64,000 nt of DNA from Labilithrix sp. (GTDB lineage Bacteria > Myxococcota_A > Polyangia > Polyangiales > Polyangiaceae). The notes below the pieces were generated by a model. It had not been told where the DNA came from. It did not search any database and saw only the letters and a program-made list of their open reading frames with translations. The stretch is taken from positions 124,001 to 188,000 of the forward strand of contig JAHBWE010000002.1 of NCBI GenBank assembly GCA_019637155.1. The letters run 5' to 3'. The stretch's first letter is position 1. Each line of letters begins with the position of its first letter. Both the position numbers and the translations under genes were made by a program. Below are positions 25,499 to 34,024 of the stretch, piece by piece.

Positions 25499-27040
25499 TT
25501 GACCCGCCTCGCGGACGTGGCGGCGGTCTCCGGCGAGACCGCGGCGACCGGAGCTCGGTCGGCGAAGACGGCGCGGCTCGCCGAGCTCTTGCGCGCGGCG
25601 GATCGCTCCGACGTGCCCGCGCTCGTCGCGTGGCTCTCCGGGGAGCTCCTCCAGCGGCGGGTCGGCGTGGGGTGGGCGTCGCTCGCGCGGATGCCGGCGT
25701 CCGCGGCGACGCCGTCGCTCACCGTCGAGGAGGTGAACCGCGCCTTCGGCGAGATGGCCTCCGCGGCGGGGGCCGGATCGCAAGGCCGCCGCGCCGCGCT
25801 CCTCCTCGACGTCATGTCGCGCGCGACGGAGGTCGAGCAGTCCTTCCTCCGCGCGTTGCTCGCGGGGAACCTCCGCCAAGGCGCGCTCGCGGGCGTGATG
25901 CTCGACGCGGTCGCGAAGGCGGCCGGCGTGCCCGTCGCGACCGTGCGGCGGGCGACGATGCTGCGCGGCGATCTCCCCGCCGTCGCCGCGGCCGCGATGG
26001 AAGGCGGCGCGCCCGCGCTCGCGTCGTTCCGCCTCGAGGTCGGGTGCGCCCTCGCGCCGATGCTCGCGCAGACCGCGGGCTCCGTCGCGGAGGCGCTCTC
26101 CGATCTCGGCGCGCCCGCGGCATTCGAGGCGAAGCTCGACGGCGCGCGCATCCAGATCCACAAGCACGGCGAAGAGGTGCGCCTCTTCACGCGCTCGCTC
26201 GACGACGTCACCGCGCGGCTCGCGCGCGTCGCGGCCGAGGTCGCGCGGTGGCCGGCGCCGTCGCTCGTCGTCGACGGTGAGATCCTGTGGTTCGCGTTCG
26301 CGGGCAAGGACGCGCCGGAGAGACCGCTGCCGTTCCAGGAGACCGCGTCGCGCTTCGCGAGCGGCGCGGGGGAGGAGCGCCCGTCGATCTTCCTCTTCGA
26401 CGCGCTCCACGTCGACGGCGTGGACCTCCTCGACCTCCCCAACGCCGAGCGCCGCGCCGCGCTCGAGCGCCTCGAGACCTCCGCGCGCCTCGTCGATCGC
26501 GTCGTCACGAGCGACGCGGCGGAGGCGGAGGCCTTCCTCGATCGCATGCTCGCGCGCGGCTACGAGGGCGTCGTCGCGAAGTCGCTGTCCGCGCCGTACG
26601 AAGCGGGGCGGCGCGGCGCGAGCTGGCGGAAGATCAAGCCGGTCCTCACCCTCGACCTCGTCGTGCTCGCGGTGGAGTGGGGATCGGGGCGCCGCACTGG
26701 GAAGCTCTCGAACATCCACCTCGGCGCGCGCGACCCCGCGACGGGAGGCTTCGTCATGCTCGGCAAGACCTTCAAGGGGATGACCGACGCGATGCTCGCG
26801 TGGCAGACCGAGCGCTTCCTCGCGCTCACCGACGGGCCGACCGACGGGTACGTGGTGAAGCTGCGGCCCGAGCAGGTCGTCGAGATCGCGTTCGACGGGC
26901 TCCAGACCTCGACGCGCTACCCCGGCGGGATGGCGCTCCGCTTCGCGCGCGTCCTGCGCTACCGCGAGGACAAGACCGCCGCCGAGGCCGACACGATCGA
27001 GACCGTGCGCGCGATCCACGCTCGGCGCCGCGGCGAGTGA
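25499..27040 (+). CDS. ATP-dependent DNA ligase
   Basis: TTG start at 25499, six bases after a GAGGA ribosome site; no ATG or GTG fits as well. The 513-residue protein has an N-terminal helical DNA-binding domain (about 1-200) and a nucleotidyltransferase domain with motif [14 protein letters not shown] (Lys as AMP acceptor), motif [13 protein letters not shown] and motif [11 protein letters not shown]. Motif V is SWRKIKP, and an OB domain carries the [10 protein letters not shown] segment. The layout matches archaeal/bacterial LigB-type ATP ligases rather than LigD. It is followed 18 bases later by an ATP-grasp gene, a probable operon. Bacteria use NAD-dependent LigA for replication, so this is an accessory repair ligase. 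Confidence 0.93.
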   Translation: MTRLADVAAVSGETAATGARSAKTARLAELLRAADRSDVPALVAWLSGELLQRRVGVGWASLARMPASAATPSLTVEEVNRAFGEMASAAGAGSQGRRAALLLDVMSRATEVEQSFLRALLAGNLRQGALAGVMLDAVAKAAGVPVATVRRATMLRGDLPAVAAAAMEGGAPALASFRLEVGCALAPMLAQTAGSVAEALSDLGAPAAFEAKLDGARIQIHKHGEEVRLFTRSLDDVTARLARVAAEVARWPAPSLVVDGEILWFAFAGKDAPERPLPFQETASRFASGAGEERPSIFLFDALHVDGVDLLDLPNAERRAALERLETSARLVDRVVTSDAAEAEAFLDRMLARGYEGVVAKSLSAPYEAGRRGASWRKIKPVLTLDLVVLAVEWGSGRRTGKLSNIHLGARDPATGGFVMLGKTFKGMTDAMLAWQTERFLALTDGPTDGYVVKLRPEQVVEIAFDGLQTSTRYPGGMALRFARVLRYREDKTAAEADTIETVRAIHARRRGE

Positions 27041-27058
27041 CCCTATACTGCTCGCCCC

Positions 27059-28282
27059 GTGAAGGTCCTCTTCCTGTCGCCGGCCTATCCGCCCGAGATG
27101 CAGCAGTTCACGCGCGGCCTCGCCGCGGTCGGGGCCTCGGTGCTCGGCGTCGGGGACTCGCCCGCGCGCTCGCTCCCGAAGGGCGTGAAGGACGCGCTCG
27201 AGGACTACCTCCAGGTCCCGAGCGCGCTCGACGAAGAGGACGTCACGCGCCGGCTCGAGAAGTGGCTCCGCGGCCGCTGGATCGATCGGGTGGAGACGAA
27301 CTGGGAGGTGATGATGCTGCTCGCGGCGGACCTCCGCGCGCGCTGGTCGCTCCCCGGGATGCGGCGCGACGCGGTCATCGGCTTCCGCGACAAGGTCGCG
27401 ATGCGCGAGCGCGTCGCCGCGGCGGGCATTCGCGTGCCGCGGTCCGCGCGCGTGCGGACGGCGAAGGAGGTCTGGGCGGCGGCGGAGCGGATCGGGTTCC
27501 CGCTCATCTTCAAGCCGATCGCGGGGGCGGGGTCGGCGGACACGTGGGCGGCGACGTCGAAGGAGGAGCTCGAGGCGGTGCTCGCGCGGACCGCGCACGT
27601 CCCCGAGGCGAGCGTCGAGGAGCTCATCGAAGGCGACGAGTACACCTACGAGACGGTCTGCTCGAACGGCGTGCCGCTCTACGAAGGCTGCACGCGCTAT
27701 TACCCGAACGTCCTCGAGGCGCGGAAGAAGGAGTGGATCAGCCCCATCATCCTGACCCTGCGCGATCGGAAGAGCCCCCTCGTCGCGGACGCGGTGGAGA
27801 TGGGACGGAAGGCCGTCGCCGCGCTCGGGATGGGGAGCGGCTTCACGCACATGGAGTGGTTCCGCTCGAAGAAGAGCGGCGAGGCCGTGTTCGGCGAGAT
27901 CGCGTGCCGGGCGCCGGGCGCGAACATGGTCGACCTCATGAACTACGCCGGTGACGTGGACCTCTTCGTCGAGTGGGCGCGCGCGGTCGTCCACGGCCGC
28001 GTCGACGCGCCGCCGGAGCAGAAATACCACGCCGGAATCGTGTTCATCCGCGCGAAGGGGCAGGGGCGAATTACCAAGTACGTCGGCCTCGACGAGTTCA
28101 TGAATCGATATCGCGACAACGTCGCGCGCGTCGATCTCCTCCCGATCGGCGCGCCGCGGCGGGACTGGCGGCAGACCTTCCTCTCCGACGGCAACATCGT
28201 CGTACGCGATCCCGATCACGATACCGCGCTCGCGATGGCGCGCGAGGCGGCGGCGACGATTCAGATCCACGCCGGCGGCTGA
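27059..28282 (+). CDS. ATP-grasp ligase-like protein
   Basis: GTG start at 27059. The 407-residue protein has a preATP-grasp Rossmann N-terminus (MKVLFLSPAYPPEMQQFTRGLAAVG) and an ATP-grasp fold: FRDKVAMRERVAAAGIRVPRS, the nucleotide-binding lysine in PLIFKPIAGAGSADT, the hinge VEELIEGDEYTYET and the metal-binding FGEIACRAPG. It resembles carboxylate-amine ligases of the CarB/D-Ala-D-Ala type. The substrate cannot be predicted. Its position right after the DNA ligase suggests co-expression, but a functional link is not obvious. Confidence 0.85.
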   Translation: MKVLFLSPAYPPEMQQFTRGLAAVGASVLGVGDSPARSLPKGVKDALEDYLQVPSALDEEDVTRRLEKWLRGRWIDRVETNWEVMMLLAADLRARWSLPGMRRDAVIGFRDKVAMRERVAAAGIRVPRSARVRTAKEVWAAAERIGFPLIFKPIAGAGSADTWAATSKEELEAVLARTAHVPEASVEELIEGDEYTYETVCSNGVPLYEGCTRYYPNVLEARKKEWISPIILTLRDRKSPLVADAVEMGRKAVAALGMGSGFTHMEWFRSKKSGEAVFGEIACRAPGANMVDLMNYAGDVDLFVEWARAVVHGRVDAPPEQKYHAGIVFIRAKGQGRITKYVGLDEFMNRYRDNVARVDLLPIGAPRRDWRQTFLSDGNIVVRDPDHDTALAMAREAAATIQIHAGG

Positions 28283-28291
28283 GCGCGGTCG

Positions 28292-29194
28292 CTACGGATC
28301 GGGGACGAGGTCGGGCTCCTCGTCCACCGGCGGGAGCGGCTCTTCGTCGTCGGCGGGCGGCGACGCGGCGAGGGCGGCGGCGAGGCCCTCCCAGCGCGCG
28401 TCGTTCGCGACGGCGGCGCGGACGGACTCGCCGACCGCGCGCGCCATCCGCGCGTCGAACACGTGGCCGCGGCCGATGCCGGCGTCGACGAACGCCGCGC
28501 CGCCGAGCCGCTTCGCGAACGACGCGCAGCGCTTCGTCGCGCACGCCACGATCGGGTGCGCCACGCGCCCTCCGCGGAGCGACGCGGCGCTCGCGCGGGC
28601 GTCGATGCGCGTGTGGCCGATCTCGACGAGGACGACGGGATCGAAGAGGCCGGGACGCAGCGCGACGACCTTCGGACCGCGCGTCGCGCCGAGCGACCAG
28701 CCCGCGTAGACGACGCTGCCCTCCGCGACGCGGTCGCCGTGCCGCTCGCGCAGCGCGGCGAGCGTGCGATCGATCCGCTGCGCGACGTCGGCGGGCGCGC
28801 CCCACGCGAGGCCGCCGCGGTACGGCACGCCCTTCGGGCACACGATGATCGGCCAGGCCGCGAGCGCGCGCCGCCAGCGCCGGCACGCGGCGTCGGGGCG
28901 ATCGTGCGAGCCGTGCACGCCGACCACGATCGGTCGCCGCTCCTCCGTACCGGTCGGCAACGAGGCGACCACCTCGAGGTCGCCGACCTCCCACGTCTCC
29001 AGCACGTCGCCGCCGAGCGGCGCGGGCTCCGGAGGCGGCGGCGCGCTCGCGTCGTCGTCGGCGACGGCAGGCTCGCTCGGCTCCGGAGGCGGCGGCCCCG
29101 CGACCGCGACGGGCGGAGGCGCGCTCGGCGCCGGCGCCGGATGCGGCGACCGGCACGCGACGAGGACGAGCAGGGCGACGCGCGCGTGTCTCAT
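28292..29194 (-). CDS. alpha/beta-hydrolase-like lipoprotein
   Basis: ATG 29194 gives 300 residues with a short lipoprotein signal (lipobox LVAC), a long Pro/Ala/Glu linker and an alpha/beta hydrolase-like domain. The domain has PIVVGVHGSHDRP, a strand PIIVCPKGVPY, a nucleophile elbow-like GWSLGAT, and VDAGIGRGHVFDARM, which may supply the base His. The motif GWSLGAT fits GxSxG. A Pro/Glu/Asp tail ends the protein. Its start codon overlaps the stop of the upstream HD-like gene (ATGA), so the two are translationally coupled. Confidence 0.7.
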   Translation of the reverse strand: MRHARVALLVLVACRSPHPAPAPSAPPPVAVAGPPPPEPSEPAVADDDASAPPPPEPAPLGGDVLETWEVGDLEVVASLPTGTEERRPIVVGVHGSHDRPDAACRRWRRALAAWPIIVCPKGVPYRGGLAWGAPADVAQRIDRTLAALRERHGDRVAEGSVVYAGWSLGATRGPKVVALRPGLFDPVVLVEIGHTRIDARASAASLRGGRVAHPIVACATKRCASFAKRLGGAAFVDAGIGRGHVFDARMARAVGESVRAAVANDARWEGLAAALAASPPADDEEPLPPVDEEPDLVPDP

Positions 29195-29994
29195 GGGCTC
29201 GCGCCGATCGCGGCGTCCACGTCGGCGACGAGCTCGAGGAGCTCCGCGTCGTCGCGGAAGCGGTCGCTCTGCGCGATGCGCTCGCGGAGCCACGCGATCG
29301 CGCCTTCGTGCGAGCGCCCGCCGCGGCGGCGGACGGCGTCGTACTTGTCGAGGAGGATGACGAGCTTCTCGGCGCGATCGAAGGTGGTGTTCTGCCCGAA
29401 GGAGCGCGTGAAGCGATCGTCGTCGCCTACGATCGAGTCCGGGTTCACGTCGTCGAGCATGTGGTGCGTCGCGGCGGCGGCGGTCGCCTCCGGCGGGAGC
29501 CCGGCCGCTTCGCTGATCGCGAGCGTCCAGTGGGCGTGGAGGTTCCAGAACTCCCGGAGCGAGAGCGCGGGATCGATGCCCATCGCCGCGAACCGCGCGA
29601 TGCGCTCCTCGGCGTCGGCGGCGAAGTACGTGCGCAGGAACGTCGCGACGGGCTGCTGGTCGTCGCGCACGTTCTCGACCGCGAACGCCTCGACGATGGT
29701 CCTCCGATCGTCCGCGCCGGCGTCGGCCGGGCCGGTCTTGCCGATGTCGGAGAAGAGGCTCGCGAGCACCACCGTGCGGCGCTCGAGCGCGTCGAACGCG
29801 CGGTCCGGCTTCGTCTTCGCGTAGTGCGCGAACACCCGATGCGCGTGATCGGCGAGGCGGACGGCGTCGTCGAACGTGCCGGAGCCCTCCGCGAGGAGGA
29901 GCATCCGCTCGAGCAGCGCGCTGCCCGCACGATCGAGATCGAAGCCGACGCGTGCGCAGCAGGCACGCAGGGGATCGAGCGCGTCGGACGTCAT
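29191..29994 (-). CDS. degenerate HD-domain (HD-GYP-like) protein
   Basis: The product has 267 residues from ATG 29994 (a GTG at 30009 would add five). It reads like an HD phosphohydrolase: LADHAHRVFAHYA, then FSDIGKTGPAD where family members have HDIGK, then AHWTLAISEAAGLPPEATAAAATHHMLDD, the equivalent of the HD-GYP His-His helix. The first metal-binding His of the HD pair is replaced by Ser, and GYP is absent, so c-di-GMP hydrolysis is unlikely without other ligands. It may be a signalling or structural HDOD-like protein. It is coupled to the downstream hydrolase lipoprotein by an ATGA overlap. Confidence 0.65.
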   Translation of the reverse strand: MTSDALDPLRACCARVGFDLDRAGSALLERMLLLAEGSGTFDDAVRLADHAHRVFAHYAKTKPDRAFDALERRTVVLASLFSDIGKTGPADAGADDRRTIVEAFAVENVRDDQQPVATFLRTYFAADAEERIARFAAMGIDPALSLREFWNLHAHWTLAISEAAGLPPEATAAAATHHMLDDVNPDSIVGDDDRFTRSFGQNTTFDRAEKLVILLDKYDAVRRRGGRSHEGAIAWLRERIAQSDRFRDDAELLELVADVDAAIGASP

Positions 29995-30056
29995 CGATCG
30001 AGGGTCCACGAGGTTCGGAGGAAGCGCAAGCGCGTGAGCGCGTCTATTCTGTTCGC

Positions 30057-30656
30057 GTGAAGAGGGCGTGGGCGTGGATCGGTGCGACGGTGCTCGCGTG
30101 CGCCGTCGCGTGCGCCACCACGCCGCCGCCCGCGCCGCCGCTGGCCGAGCCGGCGCCGCCGGAGGACGCGGGTGTAGAGGAACACGACGGCGAGGCGCAC
30201 GCGGAAGAAGAAGAGGAGGAGGACGCGTCCGCGCCGCCGGAGGAATTCACGAACCTGATGCCCGTCGACGCGGGGCTCCTCCCTCCCGTCTCGAAGCTCA
30301 GCTACGAGCAGGCGACGGCGACGCCCGAGCCGCTGAGCGACAGGGACGATCATCTGCATCTCACCGACGTGCAGCTCATGGAGCCGATGCGCGGCGTGCC
30401 CTCGCACTGCCGCGTCCCGGCGAAGGCGAAGGTCACCGTCAAGGCGGCGATCCGGGAGGGCCGCGCGATCGGCGTCACCGTGCGCGTCGTCATGCCGAAG
30501 ACGAAGAAGCCGAAGAAGCCGACGAAGGCGCAGAAGGACGCGGCGAAGGCGCGCGCGAAGTCGGTCGCCGCGCTCGTCACGTGCGTCGACCGCACCGTGC
30601 GCGGCCTCACGTGGCCGCCGAGCCGCCGCCGCGACACGATCACGACGACGTTCTGA
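30057..30656 (+). CDS. acidic/lysine-rich predicted lipoprotein
   Basis: GTG 30057 gives 199 residues with lipobox AVAC. A Pro/Ala linker leads to an acidic run of Glu/Asp (about residues 40-58) and a C-terminal region (about 110-199) with DVQLMEPMRGVPSHCRVP, AKVTVKAAIREGRAIGVTVRV and a basic KKPKKPTKAQKD helix, then a final CVDRTVRGLTWPPSRRRDTITTTF. The end resembles the C-terminal, TonB-like AgmX/energiser modules seen in myxobacterial proteins, with two Cys likely forming a disulfide. Function unknown. Divergent from the HD-like gene by 62 bases. Confidence 0.65.
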   Translation: MKRAWAWIGATVLACAVACATTPPPAPPLAEPAPPEDAGVEEHDGEAHAEEEEEEDASAPPEEFTNLMPVDAGLLPPVSKLSYEQATATPEPLSDRDDHLHLTDVQLMEPMRGVPSHCRVPAKAKVTVKAAIREGRAIGVTVRVVMPKTKKPKKPTKAQKDAAKARAKSVAALVTCVDRTVRGLTWPPSRRRDTITTTF

Positions 30657-30664
30657 TCCGATCG

Positions 30665-31585
30665 CTACTCGGTCGCGTCCGCCGGCTCTGCGTCCATCGC
30701 GTTCGAGTGGGCGAAGCACGAGAAGCGCGGGTTGCGCGTGCACGCGATCGGCTCCGCGGGGCGCTCCTCGGTGAGGGCGTGCCGCGCGTCGAGGTCGCGC
30801 ACGAGCGCGTTCGTGCGCGCGTCGAGCATCTTCGTCGTCGCGGCCTCGTCGGCGCCCATGCAGTCGACCCAGATCGTCCACACCGTGTCGCAGGCGAGCT
30901 GGATCGTCGAGGGATCGAACGACGGCACGAGCTCGGGCTCCGCCTCGTACGACGCCCAGTTGTCGTTCAGGAAGGAGCCGACCCCGACGTACGGCGCGCC
31001 GCGCGTCTTCAGCTGGTTGAACCCGCGCGTAGGGTGGCCGTTGTCGTCGGTCGTGAGCGGCGCGTCGCTCGGAGGTGCAACCGGGATGTTGCTCGAGTTC
31101 GCGTCGCGGACCCATTGCTCCACCGTGACCGGTCCGGGCTCGAGCGCGCGATCGATGACCATCGGCTCCGCGATCCTCACGTTCGGCCCCGGCATCAGCA
31201 CCGCCGCGATGTGGTACTGCCACTTGACCGCGCGGCCGCCGGTCGCCGGATAGGTGACGGGGTTGCCGGCGCGATCGACCGGCTCGAACTCGGCCTGGTT
31301 CGACGCGACGTCGGAGTTCCAGCGGAGGTTGATGATCTGCTGGCGCACCGGGATGCCGCGCGACGCGAGCTCCATCGACATGAAGTACGAGCGCGCGAAG
31401 CAGCCGTCGGGCGAGTACGCCCACGGGAGGTAGTCGAAGTCGCGCGTCGCCCAGACGTCGTTCATGACCTTCACCGCGTCGGGCGCGATCTCGACGACCG
31501 CCTGCGAGCCCGCCGCCGCGCCCTCGTCCGCGGCGCGGCACGCGACGAGCGAGGCGGCGACCAGCAGCGCGAGCGAGAGCCTCAT
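30665..31585 (-). CDS. protein-glutaminase-like lipoprotein
   Basis: ATG 31585 gives 306 residues with lipobox LVAC (Cys16). The core matches the bacterial protein-glutaminase family (Gln-specific, papain/transglutaminase fold). Cys62 lies in PWAYSPDGCFARSYFM, His125 in KWQYHIAAVL and Asp145 in MVIDRALEPGPVTVEQWV, the order Cys-His-Asp known for that family. Family enzymes deamidate side-chain Gln of folded proteins. Here the enzyme would be membrane-anchored rather than secreted with a large pro-region, which is unusual. The last 100 residues carry four Cys that may stabilise the fold. Convergent with the preceding gene (eight bases). Confidence 0.75.
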   Translation of the reverse strand: MRLSLALLVAASLVACRAADEGAAAGSQAVVEIAPDAVKVMNDVWATRDFDYLPWAYSPDGCFARSYFMSMELASRGIPVRQQIINLRWNSDVASNQAEFEPVDRAGNPVTYPATGGRAVKWQYHIAAVLMPGPNVRIAEPMVIDRALEPGPVTVEQWVRDANSSNIPVAPPSDAPLTTDDNGHPTRGFNQLKTRGAPYVGVGSFLNDNWASYEAEPELVPSFDPSTIQLACDTVWTIWVDCMGADEAATTKMLDARTNALVRDLDARHALTEERPAEPIACTRNPRFSCFAHSNAMDAEPADATE

Positions 31586-31702
31586 GCCCGCCGACCTGCA
31601 CGCGACGAGCCACCTGCCCACAATGTGCGTCCGTAGTGTTTCCAGGACCTTGCCAACCCGATCTGGATCCGAGGCGGCTCAGGAGCGGATATCTTCTCCG
31701 CG

Positions 31703-32371
31703 ATGACCGAGATCGAGCCCGTTCGCTTCTATTTCGATTTCATCTCGCCATACGCGTACCTCGCGTGGACGCAGATCCACCGCGTCGCGGCGGGGCGTGA
31801 GGTCGAAGCGGTGCCGGTGCTGTTCGCGGCGCTCCTCGATCATCATGGAACGAAGGGACCCGCCGAGATCGCGGCGAAGCGGCGTTACCTCCTGTTCGAC
31901 ACCCTCCGCAAGGCGCGCGCGCTCGGCGTCCCGCTCGGGGTGCCGAAGCATCATCCGTTCAACCCGCTCCTCGCGCTGCGCGTGGCGTCCGTTCCGAACG
32001 ACGCGGCGACGCGGCGGCGCATCGTCGATCGGCTCTACGCCGCGGTGTGGAGCGGCGAAGGCGCGAACCTCGAGGACGCCGCCATCGTCGCGCGCCTCCT
32101 CACCGAGCTCGGCGTCGACGCGGAGCGGACGATCGCGGACGCGACGTCGGCGGAGGGAAAGGCGCGCGTGAAGGCGCAGACGGAGCGCGCGATCGCGGAC
32201 GGCGTGTTCGGCGTGCCGACGACGATCGCCGGCGGCGAGCCGTTCTGGGGCGTCGACGCGCTGGGCGATCTCGAGCGCTTCCTCCGCGACGCTCGCCCCA
32301 CCGTCGACGCCGAGATCCTCGCGCGGTGGAGCGCCCTCACGCCGAGCGCGGAGCGAAAGCAGGCGCGTTGA
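31703..32371 (+). CDS. DsbA-family 2-hydroxychromene-2-carboxylate isomerase-like protein
   Basis: The 222-residue protein has a thioredoxin-like fold of the DsbA/kappa-GST group: N-terminal VRFYFDFISPYAYLAW, where Ser replaces the redox Cys as in NahD-type HCCA isomerases, and C-terminal GVFGVPTTIAGGEPFWGVDALGDLERFL. Family members are glutathione-dependent isomerases in aromatic catabolism or general GST-like enzymes. No other aromatic-degradation gene is nearby, so its pathway role is open. Start ATG 31703 has GGAG-like bases upstream. Confidence 0.88.
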   Translation: MTEIEPVRFYFDFISPYAYLAWTQIHRVAAGREVEAVPVLFAALLDHHGTKGPAEIAAKRRYLLFDTLRKARALGVPLGVPKHHPFNPLLALRVASVPNDAATRRRIVDRLYAAVWSGEGANLEDAAIVARLLTELGVDAERTIADATSAEGKARVKAQTERAIADGVFGVPTTIAGGEPFWGVDALGDLERFLRDARPTVDAEILARWSALTPSAERKQAR

Positions 32372-32440
32372 TCGCCGGCACGGCTGGATCTGGATCGGCG
32401 GACCATCGCCCGCAGGCGTCGCGCAGCAGCGCGCGTTGCG

Positions 32441-32517
32441 GCCGATCGGCGGCGCCGGCGGCGATCGCGAGGGAGCGGCGGCGCGTGCCGATCGGCCGCA
32501 CGTCGCGGCCGATCGGC
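32441..32517. repeat. three copies of the palindrome GCCGATCGGC upstream of the M23 gene
   Basis: GCCGATCGGC occurs at 32441-32450, 32487-32496 and 32508-32517. The last sits in the 16-base perfect palindrome GCGGCCGATCGGCCGC (32505-32520). The second and third copies are 21 bases apart, two helical turns. They lie in the 186-base spacer between the isomerase gene and the M23 lipoprotein gene (ATG 32558). They could be operator sites or a cluster of restriction/methylation-type sites; GATCG-rich sequence is common here. Confidence 0.6.
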
Positions 32518-32557
32518 CGCAGCGCTCCTGGAACGTGCGTTGCGGTAGCGCGACGGC

Positions 32558-33265
32558 ATGAAGGCGCTCCATCTCCTCCTCGCTCTCGGTTGTGTTCCGC
32601 TCCTCGCGCTCGGCTGTGTCGGTGACGGCATCGGCGACGACGACGACGACGAAGACGGCGGCGAGCCGGTCGGGGAGACGACGTCGGAGATCTCGAGCGG
32701 CGTCGCGTCCCCCGTCCCCGGGCGCCGCGTCTCGTTCGCGTACGGCGTGAGGCGCGCGAGCTACGCCGCGGGCTATCACACCGGCGACGACTACGCGGCG
32801 CCGGCGGGCACGAACGTCGTCGCGGTGCGCGCCGGCACGATCCGCTGGTCGAACGGAAACGGCGGCGCGTACGGCCAGTGGATCGGGCTCGACGCCGACA
32901 ACGGTCGCACGTACGTGTATTGCCACCTCTCGGCGCGCTCGGTCGCGGTGGGCGCGAAGGTGACGGCGGGGCAGGTCATCGGGAAGGTCGGCTCGACCGG
33001 CAACAGCACCGGCCCGCACCTCCACTTCGAGGATCACCCGCTCGGTCCGTTCCGCTACGCCGCCGGGCGAAAGCCGAGTTGGTCCGGTCCCGCTCTCTCG
33101 GTCTGCGTCGCGAACAGCACCTATTGCGGCGGCCCGACCTCGAAGGTGAAGGGCGACGTCGGCGCGCTCTACCGCTGCAACGCCGACGGCGCCGGCGCGA
33201 CGAAGATCGAGGCGTGCGCCGCGGGCTGCCAGGTCAATCCGGGCGCGAACGATCGCTGCCAGTAG
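32558..33265 (+). CDS. M23-family (LytM-like) peptidase lipoprotein
   Basis: The 235-residue product has a lipoprotein signal (lipobox ALGC, Cys20), an acidic Asp/Glu run and an M23 domain of roughly 100 residues. Zinc-site residues are in YHTGDDYA (His74, Asp78) and HLHFE (His154, His156), with YCHLS at 121-125. All three elements needed for an active lysostaphin-type endopeptidase are present. A C-terminal region has CxxG cysteines (SVCVANSTYCGG, LYRCNADG, EACAAGCQVNPGAND), probably a disulfide domain for substrate or wall binding. It should cut peptidoglycan crosslinks. Its 3' end overlaps the convergent GST gene by 32 bases. Confidence 0.9.
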   Translation: MKALHLLLALGCVPLLALGCVGDGIGDDDDDEDGGEPVGETTSEISSGVASPVPGRRVSFAYGVRRASYAAGYHTGDDYAAPAGTNVVAVRAGTIRWSNGNGGAYGQWIGLDADNGRTYVYCHLSARSVAVGAKVTAGQVIGKVGSTGNSTGPHLHFEDHPLGPFRYAAGRKPSWSGPALSVCVANSTYCGGPTSKVKGDVGALYRCNADGAGATKIEACAAGCQVNPGANDRCQ

Positions 33266-33989
33266 CCGCGCGCGTCGCCTCGTCGACGCGATCGAGGTAG
33301 CGCGTGAGCTCCTTCCGCTTCGCGACCTCCGCCGCGGTGTGCTCGACGACGGGCATGCGGAGCGAATGGAGCTGCGCGAAGAGCCCGATGTCCGCGGCGG
33401 TGACGTTGGGGCCGAGCCAGAAGCCCTCGCTCGGCGCGCGCGCGTCGAGGTCGTCGAGCGCGGTCGCCATGCGCGCGTAACACGCGTCGAGACCGTTTCG
33501 GAGGAAGTCACGCTCGACGAGCTTCTTCACCGTGCCGCGGCGGATCGTGCTCGCCACGATCGTCCGCACGACGGGAGGGAGCGCGCCGAAGAACGCGTCG
33601 CGCGGCACGTGCCAGCCGCGATCGTCGGCCCAGCGCGAGGCGAGGACGAAGGGATAGAGGAGCGTGTCCGCGAGCTCCTCCCACAGCCACGCCTCGGCCT
33701 TGCCGCGCGCGTCGAGGTCCTTGCTGAACACCCCGGGCTTCAGCTCTTCGATGCGCTTCATGATGCGCGTCGAGTCGGCGACCTTCTCGTCGCCGAACAC
33801 GACGACGGGCAGCTGTCCGGCGGGGTTCAGCTCCTTGAGGCGGACCATGTTCGCGTACGCGTGCTCGAACTCGAGACCGGCGAAGCGCAGCGCGCGCGAG
33901 GCTTGCAGCACGAAGGGGGAGTACGAGTCCCAGCCGTCGAGCCCGGTCTTCGCGGGGAAGTCGTAGAGAGTGATCTTCACGGCGACCAC
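33234..33989 (-). CDS. glutathione S-transferase-like protein
   Basis: The 251-residue protein is GST-like: a thioredoxin-type N-terminal domain with ITLYDFP and PFVLQASRALRFAGLEFEHAY, then NPAGQLPVVVFGDEKVADSTRIMKRIEEL (cis-Pro and GSH-binding Glu/Asp-Ser), and a helical C-terminal domain with GFWLGPNVTAADIGLFAQLHSLR. GTG start at 33989 or 33980. Substrate unknown. Its last 10 codons overlap the 3' end of the M23 gene on the other strand, an unusual convergent overlap. Confidence 0.87.
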   Translation of the reverse strand: MVAVKITLYDFPAKTGLDGWDSYSPFVLQASRALRFAGLEFEHAYANMVRLKELNPAGQLPVVVFGDEKVADSTRIMKRIEELKPGVFSKDLDARGKAEAWLWEELADTLLYPFVLASRWADDRGWHVPRDAFFGALPPVVRTIVASTIRRGTVKKLVERDFLRNGLDACYARMATALDDLDARAPSEGFWLGPNVTAADIGLFAQLHSLRMPVVEHTAAEVAKRKELTRYLDRVDEATRAATGSDRSRPD

Positions 33990-34024
33990 GATACTCGAAC
34001 CCGGCGGCTCTATAGTGACGAGCG

